Assembly (NCBI RefSeq): GCF_028747645.1
Contig: NZ_CP118100.1
Coordinates: 2,356,001-2,420,000 of the forward strand
From: Microbacterium esteraromaticum
Lineage (GTDB): Bacteria; Actinomycetota; Actinomycetes; Actinomycetales; Microbacteriaceae
Reading direction: 5' to 3'
DNA: 64,000 bases
Within the stretch, counting starts at the first letter, position 1. Every line of letters begins with the position of its first letter. Position numbers and translations under genes: made by a program. This document shows, one piece after another, positions 22,545 to 31,307 of this stretch. The notes below the pieces were generated by a model. It saw only the letters and a program-made list of their open reading frames with translations. It ran no database searches and was not told the DNA's origin.

Positions 22545-22641
22545 ATTCGCGCTCGGCGGAACCGAACCGTCCCTGCGGACGGTGCAGATGGCTCCGATGG
22601 CCGTGCGCATCCATGGTTCGGATGCCCGGTATCGGTTCCAT
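22531..22641 (-). CDS. Candidate 36-residue small protein / dual-function small transcript
   Basis: ATG at 22641 follows CAGGAGAAGCAG, a good ribosome site. The product MEPIPGIRTMDAHGHRSHLH... is basic and His/Arg-rich, ending WRCR. The frame ends inside the terminator loop. A TAGCCT -10-like box lies on the minus strand near 22676-22681. Two hairpins lie in the transcript: CCTGTACG/CGTACAGG (22654-22675) before the ribosome site and ACCGTCC/GGACGGT (about 22565-22582) inside the frame. It could be a small protein, a regulatory RNA, or only the 3' UTR of the M23 gene. I do not recognise it. Confidence 0.4.
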   Translation of the reverse strand: MEPIPGIRTMDAHGHRSHLHRPQGRFGSAEREWRCR

Positions 22642-22733
22642 CTGCTTCTCCTGCCTGTACGACGACGCGTACAGGCTAGCCCATCGCCCTGACCAGAAGG
22701 CGAACCGCAGATGAACCGCGGCAACGTGTCGGG

Positions 22734-23552
22734 TCAGGAAGCGTTGGCGCGCAGCCAGCTGATCGGCTCGACGAGCGAACCGTTGACCTTGACCTCGTAG
22801 TGCAGGTGAGCGCCGTAGGAGCGACCGGTGTTGCCGACCTTGCCGATGAACTGGCCGGCCTCGACGGTCTGCCCCGCCTGCACGGCGCGGCTTCCGTTGA
22901 TCATGTGCGCGTAGAGCGTCGACACGCGCTGGCCACCGACGACCGAGTCGATCACGATGGCCACGCCGTAGCCGTAGTAGCCCTCGGACGAGATGCGCAC
23001 GACTCCGCTGGCCGTCGCGAAGATCGGCGTACCCGCAGGGGCGACCATGTCGGCGCCATTGTGACCGTTGCCGAGGGTGCGGCTGACGTAGTACGAGCCC
23101 TGCGGAACCGGATAGCGGACCGCACCCGAGCCGGCAGCTGCCAGCCGGAGGTCGGCATCGCTGATCGCAGCGCCACTGTTGTTGGCCGCGGCGACACGAG
23201 CGGCGGCTGCGGCACGGGCCTTGGCTGCCTCTTCGGCCTTCTTCTTCGCGATCTCGTCCGGCGTGGTTGCCGAGTACTCACCGCGCTCCAGGGGCGCTGC
23301 GGTGGCCTCTGAGGCGACAACGAGCGACTGCGCATCGCTCACAGCCATCTGCTGCAGGGTGGTTGCCTGGTCTGTGACCGGATTAGTCGCCGCGTAGGCG
23401 GGAAGTGCGACAGCGGCGACCAGCGCGCTCACGGCCGCGAAGATCGCGACCGTTCGCATCGGCTTGACGCTCGCGCGGCGTGCGTCGGATACGCGCGCCC
23501 GTACGGACTTCTTTTCTTCAGCTGTCTCGGTCGTGACGATATCTGCGGCCAA
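22734..23552 (-). CDS. Secreted M23-family murein endopeptidase
   Basis: 272 residues from TTG 23552, chosen because AGGAGG (23561-23566) is 8 nt upstream; the longer frame extends into the leader. The N-terminus has a basic stretch, then a signal/anchor hydrophobic segment ('VAIFAAVSALVAAVALPAYA', about residues 35-55). A Lys/Ala-rich coiled stretch (about 100-125) precedes the LytM/M23 domain (about 150-268). Zinc ligands are visible in 'GHNGADMVAPAGTP' (HxxxD) and 'YGAHLHYEV' (HxH). It cleaves peptide cross-links in peptidoglycan outside the membrane. A long structured leader precedes it. Confidence 0.92.
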   Translation of the reverse strand: MAADIVTTETAEEKKSVRARVSDARRASVKPMRTVAIFAAVSALVAAVALPAYAATNPVTDQATTLQQMAVSDAQSLVVASEATAAPLERGEYSATTPDEIAKKKAEEAAKARAAAAARVAAANNSGAAISDADLRLAAAGSGAVRYPVPQGSYYVSRTLGNGHNGADMVAPAGTPIFATASGVVRISSEGYYGYGVAIVIDSVVGGQRVSTLYAHMINGSRAVQAGQTVEAGQFIGKVGNTGRSYGAHLHYEVKVNGSLVEPISWLRANAS

Positions 23553-23740
23553 AAGGGTGTCCTCCTGCGCCTCCGCGCTCGGGTAAAGCGCCGGTTCATC
23601 AGCAATGTCGATTCTCGGGCACGTATGACACGGCACGTTGTGCGAACTGCTCGCGAGGACGATGAACCGGGGAGGCGATCCTCGCGATCGTCACCGGCGG
23701 GCTTCTGCGCCGACGACTTCACCGAGGCTACCGGACGATA
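23553..23740 (-). promoter_or_regulatory. Structured 5' leader of the M23 gene, possible pseudoknot
   Basis: About 180 nt between a TAGCCT -10 box (about 23725-23730; GTGACA 17 bp upstream) and the TTG start. A perfect 9-bp stem (TCGCGAGGA 23651-23659 with TCCTCGCGA 23679-23687) encloses a 19-nt loop. Ten loop bases (GATGAACCGG, 23661-23670) are exactly complementary to CCGGTTCATC at 23591-23600, which would make a pseudoknot. Loop bases GGAGGCG (23671-23677) can alternatively pair with CGCCTCC at 23568-23574, beside the ribosome site. I do not see the conserved blocks of the c-di-AMP riboswitch. Confidence 0.5.
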
Positions 23741-23800
23741 ACGTTTCTGTCACCCTCAGAACCTGGCAATCCGCTCCACCGACCGAAAAACAATCCCTGA

Positions 23801-25714
<1,914 letters not shown>

Positions 25715-25735
25715 TCCAGACCTGACTTCAACACA

Positions 25736-25774
25736 GAGCCCCGCCCGCAGACCATCGGTCCGCGGGCGGGGCTC
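25736..25774. terminator. Terminator after serC
   Basis: Perfect 13-bp stem GAGCCCCGCCCGC (25736-25748) with its complement (25762-25774), 13-nt loop. It lies between serC and the converging DUF3027 gene. The remaining ~90 bp to 25867 hold nothing I recognise. Confidence 0.8.
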
Positions 25775-25867
25775 CATCGTCGTCAGCGCGCGAGTTCGTC
25801 AGTGAGCGAGCGATTCAGTCGTCAGAGAGCGCGAGGCTCAGAGCGCGGGGCCCGACAGACGCGTGGC

Positions 25868-26386
25868 TCAGGACTCGTCGTCCGCCTCATCAGCGTCATC
25901 CTCATCGAGCTCGTCGATGTCGACGCCGTCGAGATCTCCGCCATGCAGGTGCGGCGAGCCGTCTTCGTCGAAGTCCGACGCGTCGAGGTCGTCGACGTCG
26001 TCGAGGTCTGCGTCATCGTCCTCGGTGTCTTCTTCGTCAGCATCCGACTCTGCGCCCTGCGCGGCGAGTTCCGCCTGATGTGCACGGTACTCGGCCAGGC
26101 GCTCAGCCCACGGCACCCAGTCCGGTGCCAGCAACGCGCCCTCGCCCGGCATGAGCTCGACCTCGAGCACGGTGGGCTCCGCGTCCTCGACCTGGGCGAC
26201 ACTGACCGTCCAGTACCACCCCGGATACCCGGAGAGACGGTTCTCGAAGCGCAGTGAGACGGCGCCCGAGTCGTCGACGCTGTACCCAGCGGGCGGGCCG
26301 ACCGTTGCCGCAGGAGTGATCTCGTGCAGCGCGGCCAGGGCGAGCTCTCGCGTCGCCGCGGCGAGTTCGTCAGGCGTCGAGGTCAT
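25868..26386 (-). CDS. DUF3027-like protein with a long acidic tail
   Basis: 172 residues. The first ~110 form a compact domain ('AGYSVDDSGAVSLRFENRLS', 'GYPGWYWTVSVAQVEDAEP', 'LAPDWVPWAERLAEYRAHQ') typical of DUF3027. The last ~60 are almost entirely Asp/Glu ('DEEDTEDDDADLDDVDDLD'). The ATG at 26386 overlaps the stop of the cold-shock gene by 17 bp, so the two are coupled. The role is unknown; acidic tails of this kind may mimic nucleic acid or bind basic proteins (inference). Confidence 0.85.
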   Translation of the reverse strand: MTSTPDELAAATRELALAALHEITPAATVGPPAGYSVDDSGAVSLRFENRLSGYPGWYWTVSVAQVEDAEPTVLEVELMPGEGALLAPDWVPWAERLAEYRAHQAELAAQGAESDADEEDTEDDDADLDDVDDLDASDFDEDGSPHLHGGDLDGVDIDELDEDDADEADDES

Positions 26387-26750
26387 CGGCGACCTTGCGC
26401 AGCACGGCAGCGATCTTGCGACCCTGGGCCGGGGAGGGGTAGCGCCCGTGGCGCAGTGCTCCGCCCATCTCGTCGAGCAGACGCACCAGGTCCTCGACGA
26501 TGACGGCCATGTCGTCAGCATTCTTGCGTGCGGCCTTCGCCAGGCTCGGCGGGGCGTCCAGCACGCGCACGGACAGCGCCTGCGGCCCCTTGCGACCGTC
26601 GGCGAGACCGAACTCGACGCGCGAGTTCTTCTTGACCGCGACGCCTTCGGGAAGGGCCGAGGCGTGCAGGAAGACGTCCTGACCGTCATCGCCTGCGATG
26701 AAGCCGAACCCCTTCTCGTCGTCGTAGAACCTGACCTTGCCGGTGGGCAT
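26370..26750 (-). CDS. Cold-shock-domain protein with C-terminal extension
   Basis: 126 residues. Residues 1-66 are a cold-shock domain with RNP1 'KGFGFI' and RNP2 'VFLHAS', binding single-stranded RNA/DNA. Residues 67-126 are a helical extension ('RKNADDMAVIVEDLVRLLDE', 'RKIAAVLRKVADDLDA') not found in ordinary 67-residue Csp proteins but common beside DUF3027 in actinobacteria. It is the first gene of the pair and is translationally coupled to DUF3027. Confidence 0.92.
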   Translation of the reverse strand: MPTGKVRFYDDEKGFGFIAGDDGQDVFLHASALPEGVAVKKNSRVEFGLADGRKGPQALSVRVLDAPPSLAKAARKNADDMAVIVEDLVRLLDEMGGALRHGRYPSPAQGRKIAAVLRKVADDLDA

Positions 26751-26848
26751 GCGAGAACCTCACTGAAGAATGATGAAAAGCCGCGCGGCGCGCGACTGCC
26801 TCCAGCCTACCCGTCTGCCGGTGAGCCGCAGGCGATACGCTGAGAAGG

Positions 26849-27124
26849 ATGAGTACGCATGAGCAGAGCCCCGAACCACGCACCGGCAGCCTGGAACGAT
26901 TCCTGGCGTACGGGGCGCTCGGCCTCGCCGCCGCCTCCATCATCAGCTTCTTCGCGATCATCATCGGAACGTCCACCGGCATGGATCAGGAGTCGTTCGG
27001 CAGCGGTGTCTGGCCGTTCATCGCGGCGCTCCCCCTGTTCGGTCTGCCTCTGGCGTTCGTGATGATCATCGCGCTGCTGACGATCAGTTTCGTGCGCAAG
27101 GGACGCGCGAACAAGCGGTCCTGA
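26849..27124 (+). CDS. Small membrane protein with two or three transmembrane segments
   Basis: 91 residues. Hydrophobic segments at about 19-41 ('LAYGALGLAAASIISFFAII') and 52-82 ('GVWPFIAALPLFGLPLAFVM', 'IIALLTISFV'), with a basic C-terminus RKGRANKRS. No family is recognised. TACGCT at 26835-26840 lies 8 nt upstream of the start, giving a leaderless or very short-leader transcript. It precedes the helicase pair by 15 bp and is on the same strand. Confidence 0.75.
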   Translation: MSTHEQSPEPRTGSLERFLAYGALGLAAASIISFFAIIIGTSTGMDQESFGSGVWPFIAALPLFGLPLAFVMIIALLTISFVRKGRANKRS

Positions 27125-27139
27125 GAACAAGCGGCCCCG

Positions 27140-28825
27140 ATGAGCACCCACGCACGCCCGCTGGCCGACCGGCTCGCCGCGGCGAGCGATGCGCAGCTGG
27201 AACGGCTGCTGCGCATCAGGGGGGTGCGCCCGGACGTCGCATGGGAAGACTTCTTCGACGCGGCCGAGGCGTTGCTCGAGTCCGCGTCGATCGATCGCGG
27301 TCTCGAAGCACTCACTCTGCCTGAGGCGCAGACGGTGCATGCGGCGGTCACCGGATCATCGGATGCCACGGCTCCGGCCGCCCTGGACGATCTCGCGCTT
27401 CTGGACGCCGACGGCCGCGCACCGGCACCGGTCGCCGCCGCCGTGACGGCCCGCGGCCCGGTGCCGGACCCCGCGCAGACCACCGTGGAGAGGGCATCCG
27501 ACGCCGTCGCCGCACGCGCCGCGGAACGCGCCTTCACGACCATCGGCGCGGTGGCCGATCTGCTGCTTGCGACGCGTTCCGCACCGCTGTCGTTGGTGGC
27601 GACCGGCGCGCTGAGCGCCTCGGAGCGGCGACAGTTCGCCGGTGCCGGCAACGTCGAGGATCTTCGGGTGCTCGCCGAGACGGCCGGGCTCGTGCGTCCG
27701 GTCGACCGCGAGCTGCGCATCACCGCCGCTGCCGAGGAATGGCTGGCTGCCTCGTTCGGACCGCGATGGGCGCAGGTCGCCGACGCTCTCCGGGCGGCTC
27801 TGCCGCGCGGCATCCGCTCCGCGAACGGGTGGCTTCCGGCGGCGCACTGGCCAGAGGCGCATCCCTGGGACCCGGCCTGGCCGGCGCGGGCCGCGCAGCT
27901 GCAGCGGCTCGCCGAGCTCCTGGGGCTGCTCGCCGAGGACGGCACCGAACCCGAGTGGGCTGAGCCGCTGCGCGCCGGCGCAGCCGTTGACACGCGCGCG
28001 CTCGAAGCGCTCCTGCCGACCGAGGTGGACCGGCTGTTCCTGCAGAACGACCTCACCGCGATCGCGCCGGGCCCCCTGGTGCCGGCGCTCGACAACCGGC
28101 TGCGGGCGATGACCGAGCACGAGTCGGCGGCGCAGGCCTCGTCGTACCGTTTCACGGCGGATGCCCTCGCTCGCGCACTGGCCGAAGGCGAGACCCAGCA
28201 GGGGATCCTCGGGTTCCTGCGCGAGGTGTCGCTGACCGGCGTCCCGCAACCCCTGGAGTACCTGCTCGCCCAGACGGCGGCGCGTCATGGCCTGGTGCGC
28301 GTCGGCCCCGACGCGACCGGCGGCACGGTGGTGTCGAGCGCTGACGACCATCTGCTGGAAGCGATCGAGATCGATCGCAGCCTGCGCCCGATGGGCCTGG
28401 TGCGCGATGGCGACGTGCTCGTGTCGCGGGTCGGTGCGCAGACCGTGACCTGGGCGCTGACCGACGCCCGCTACCCGGCGACGTTGGTGGATCGCGGCGG
28501 GATCCCGGTGGCCGCCTCGCGCACCCGGCTGGCGCCGACTGAGGGCCCGCAGGAGCTGTCATACGCGCCGCTGATCGCACGGCTGCGCTCCCGGCAAGGA
28601 CCGGATGCGGATGCTGCTTGGCTCGACCGCGAGTTGGATGCAGCGGTCCGCGCTCGCGCACTCGTGGTCGTCGAGGTGGCGATGCCCGACGGTTCAAGCC
28701 GGGAGCTCACGCTGGAGGCCTCCGGGCTCGGCGGCGGCCGCCTGCGCGGTCGCGACCGCGCCGCCGACGTGGAGCGAACGCTGCCGGTGCGCAGCATCCG
28801 ATCGGTGCGGATGCTGGAGAGCTGA
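27140..28825 (+). CDS. Helicase-associated protein with XPB/Ssl2 N-terminal-like domain
   Basis: 561 residues. The protein matches the family annotated as helicase C-terminal/XPB-Ssl2 N-terminal domain (Helicase_C_3): 'DRLFLQNDLTAIAPGPLVPA', 'SSYRFTADALARALAEGETQ', 'LREVSLTGVPQPLEYLLAQT'. No Walker A or DEAD motif is present, so it is not itself a helicase. The gene lies 30 bp before the XPB helicase and is probably its partner. In archaea XPB pairs with the Bax1 nuclease; this protein is a different family and its role is unproven. Confidence 0.85.
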   Translation: MSTHARPLADRLAAASDAQLERLLRIRGVRPDVAWEDFFDAAEALLESASIDRGLEALTLPEAQTVHAAVTGSSDATAPAALDDLALLDADGRAPAPVAAAVTARGPVPDPAQTTVERASDAVAARAAERAFTTIGAVADLLLATRSAPLSLVATGALSASERRQFAGAGNVEDLRVLAETAGLVRPVDRELRITAAAEEWLAASFGPRWAQVADALRAALPRGIRSANGWLPAAHWPEAHPWDPAWPARAAQLQRLAELLGLLAEDGTEPEWAEPLRAGAAVDTRALEALLPTEVDRLFLQNDLTAIAPGPLVPALDNRLRAMTEHESAAQASSYRFTADALARALAEGETQQGILGFLREVSLTGVPQPLEYLLAQTAARHGLVRVGPDATGGTVVSSADDHLLEAIEIDRSLRPMGLVRDGDVLVSRVGAQTVTWALTDARYPATLVDRGGIPVAASRTRLAPTEGPQELSYAPLIARLRSRQGPDADAAWLDRELDAAVRARALVVVEVAMPDGSSRELTLEASGLGGGRLRGRDRAADVERTLPVRSIRSVRMLES

Positions 28826-28855
28826 CCACATGGGCGGCGGGTAGACTGATCCGCT

Positions 28856-30499
28856 ATGTCTGATGGCCCCCTGATCGTCCAGAGCGACCGCACCGTGCTG
28901 CTGGAGGTCGCGCACGCCGATGCCGAGTCGGCCCGGCACGAACTGGCGATCTTCGCCGAGCTTGAGCGCGCGCCGGAACACATCCACACCTACCGCATCA
29001 CGCGATTGGGTCTGTGGAACGCTCGCGCGGCGGGCCACACCGCTGAGGACATGCTCGAGACGCTCGACCGGTGGTCGCGCTTCCCCGTGCCGCCATCGGT
29101 GGCCGTCGACCTGCGCGAGACGGTGAACCGGTATGGACGCCTGGTGATCGAGCGCGATGACGAGGGTGCGCTGATCCTGCGCTCCAGCGATCCGGCGGTG
29201 CTGACACAGGTGGCGGGGAACAAGCGCATCCAGCCGCTGCTCATCGGGCATCCGAGTCCCGACACCTACGTCGTCGACGCCTGGGCGCGCGGGCAGGTCA
29301 AGCAGGAGCTGCTCAAGATCGGGTGGCCGGCCGAGGATCTCGCCGGGTACACCCCCGGCACTCCGCACGAGATCGATCTCGCCGAGGACGGCTGGACGAT
29401 GCGCCCCTACCAGCGTGAGGCCGTCGACGCGTTCGCGAAGGACGGTTCTGGGGTGGTCGTGCTCCCCTGTGGCGCCGGAAAGACGATCGTCGGCGCGGGA
29501 GCCATGGCGGCAACCGGGACGACGACGCTGATCCTGGTGACCAACACCGTCTCGGCCCGCCAGTGGCGCGACGAGTTGCTCAAGCGTACCTCGCTGACTC
29601 CCGAGGAGATCGGCGAGTACTCCGGGCAGGCCAAGGAGGTCAAGCCGGTCACGATCGCCACCTACCAGATCCTGACGGCGAAGAGGAAGGGCCAGTACGC
29701 CCACCTGTCGCTGCTCGATGAGATGGACTGGGGGCTGATCGTGTACGACGAGGTGCACCTGCTGCCGGCGCCGGTGTTCAAGCTGACCGCCGACCTGCAG
29801 GCGCGCCGCCGGATCGGGCTGACCGCCACGCTGGTGCGCGAGGACGGCCGCGAAGGCGACGTGTTCAGCCTGATCGGGCCAAAGCGCTTCGACGCACCGT
29901 GGAAGCAGATCGAGTCGCAGGGGTTCATCTCGCCCGCGGCGTGCTTCGAGGTGCGGGTGGATCTGCCGCCGAGCGACCGGCTGGAGTACGCCGCCGCGAC
30001 CGACGACGAGCGCTACCGCCTCGCGGCATCGGCACCGGCGAAGATCACCGCCGTGCGCGAGCTGATCGACAAACACCCCGGTGAGCGAATCCTCGTCATC
30101 GGGCAGTACCTCGACCAGCTCGAGGCGCTGTCAGATGCCCTCGGCGCCCCGCGGATCACCGGCGCGACGCCGGTCGACGAGCGTGAGGAGCTGTACCGGC
30201 AGTTCCGCGAGGGCGAGATCTCGCTTCTCGTGGTCTCGAAGGTCGCGAATTTCTCGATCGACCTGCCCGAGGCGTCCGTCGCCATCCAGGTGTCGGGTTC
30301 GTTCGGTTCCCGCCAGGAGGAGGCCCAGCGTCTGGGCCGGTTGCTGCGCCCCAAGCAGTCGAACCACACGGCGAGCTTCTACACGCTGATCGCCCGCGAC
30401 ACCGTCGACCAGGACTACGCGCAGAACCGACAGCGATTCCTCGCTGAGCAGGGGTACAGCTACACGATCCTCGACGCCCACGACCTGACCGCCGCGTAG
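28856..30499 (+). CDS. XPB/Ssl2-type DNA helicase (bacterial)
   Basis: 547-residue SF2 helicase. An N-terminal DNA-damage-recognition-like region (about 60-170) precedes RecA-like domain 1 with Walker A 'VVLPCGAGKTIVG', motif Ia, DEAH-variant 'YDEVHLLP', SAT-like 'GLTATLVREDGRE' (containing the RED motif), and domain 2 with 'VSKVANFSIDLPEASVAIQV' and motif VI 'SRQEEAQRLGRLLRPK'. Related proteins unwind DNA 3' to 5' and act in repair. TAGACT (28842-28847) lies 8 nt before the ATG, so it can also be transcribed on its own without a leader. Confidence 0.95.
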   Translation: MSDGPLIVQSDRTVLLEVAHADAESARHELAIFAELERAPEHIHTYRITRLGLWNARAAGHTAEDMLETLDRWSRFPVPPSVAVDLRETVNRYGRLVIERDDEGALILRSSDPAVLTQVAGNKRIQPLLIGHPSPDTYVVDAWARGQVKQELLKIGWPAEDLAGYTPGTPHEIDLAEDGWTMRPYQREAVDAFAKDGSGVVVLPCGAGKTIVGAGAMAATGTTTLILVTNTVSARQWRDELLKRTSLTPEEIGEYSGQAKEVKPVTIATYQILTAKRKGQYAHLSLLDEMDWGLIVYDEVHLLPAPVFKLTADLQARRRIGLTATLVREDGREGDVFSLIGPKRFDAPWKQIESQGFISPAACFEVRVDLPPSDRLEYAAATDDERYRLAASAPAKITAVRELIDKHPGERILVIGQYLDQLEALSDALGAPRITGATPVDEREELYRQFREGEISLLVVSKVANFSIDLPEASVAIQVSGSFGSRQEEAQRLGRLLRPKQSNHTASFYTLIARDTVDQDYAQNRQRFLAEQGYSYTILDAHDLTAA

Positions 30500-30595
30500 C
30501 GGACATCCGACGCACACCGACTCCACGAACGGGTGAAGCGCCGCACCTCCGAAGACAATCAGCCGACACCATGGCGAAGTCACCATAATGGGGTC

Positions 30596-31288
30596 ATGAC
30601 TGATGCGCGCATTCTGGTCGTCGATGACGAACCGAACATCCGCGACCTGCTCTCCCGGGGTCTCAGCTTCGCCGGCTTCAAAGTGAAGACGGTCGCCAAC
30701 GGCGCGGCCACCATCTCGGCCGTCCTCGAAGAGGAGCCTGACCTCATCATCCTCGATGTGATGCTGCCCGATATGAACGGCTTCAGCGTCACCAAGCGCC
30801 TCCGCGGTGCCGGATTCACCGCGCCGATCCTGTTCCTCACCGCGAAGGATGATACCCAGGACAAGATCGAGGGCCTCAACTCGGGCGGCGACGACTACGT
30901 CACCAAGCCGTTCGCGCTCGACGAGATCGTCGCCCGTGCGCAGGCGATCCTGCGGCGCACCATGCAGGCCGATGAGGAGTCGCTGATCCGTGCCGGCGAG
31001 CTCTCGATGGACCAGGACACACACGACGTCTTCGTCGGCAAGATCCCGATCGAGCTCAGCCCGACCGAGTTCAAGCTGCTCAAGTACCTGATGCTCAACC
31101 CCAACCGCGTGCTGTCGAAGGCCCAGATCCTCGATCACGTCTGGGAGTACGACTTCAACGGCGACGCCGGCATCGTCGAGAGCTACATCTCGTATCTGCG
31201 ACGCAAGATCGACCCGCACACCGAGGAGTCAGTGATCCAGACCAAGCGCGGTTTCGGATACATGCTGAAGGTCGGCAAGTCCGCCTGA
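30596..31288 (+). CDS. OmpR-family response regulator
   Basis: 230 residues. Receiver domain 1-120 with acidic pocket 'VVDDEPN', phospho-Asp in 'LIILDVMLPDMNG', Thr of 'LFLTAKDD' and Lys of 'DDYVTKPF'; winged-helix DNA-binding domain about 130-228 ('LSPTEFKLLKYLMLNPNRVL', 'VESYISYLRRKID', 'KRGFGYMLK'). CATAAT (30584-30589) lies 6 nt before the ATG, so the mRNA is probably leaderless. It is paired with the kinase gene 19 bp downstream. Similar to mycobacterial TcrA/TrcR-type regulators; the signal is unknown. Confidence 0.94.
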   Translation: MTDARILVVDDEPNIRDLLSRGLSFAGFKVKTVANGAATISAVLEEEPDLIILDVMLPDMNGFSVTKRLRGAGFTAPILFLTAKDDTQDKIEGLNSGGDDYVTKPFALDEIVARAQAILRRTMQADEESLIRAGELSMDQDTHDVFVGKIPIELSPTEFKLLKYLMLNPNRVLSKAQILDHVWEYDFNGDAGIVESYISYLRRKIDPHTEESVIQTKRGFGYMLKVGKSA

Positions 31289-31307
31289 CGCCCAGCGGAA
31301 GACGGTC

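Noticed and set aside
23553-23740. c-di-AMP (ydaO) riboswitch ahead of the M23 gene
   Set aside because: The conserved riboswitch blocks (such as the CCGAACCCG...CAGCTAACC region) are not visible; the leader is kept as an unassigned candidate.
28694-30076. Long minus-strand frame over the XPB helicase
   Set aside because: Antisense shadow; the plus strand has a full set of helicase motifs.
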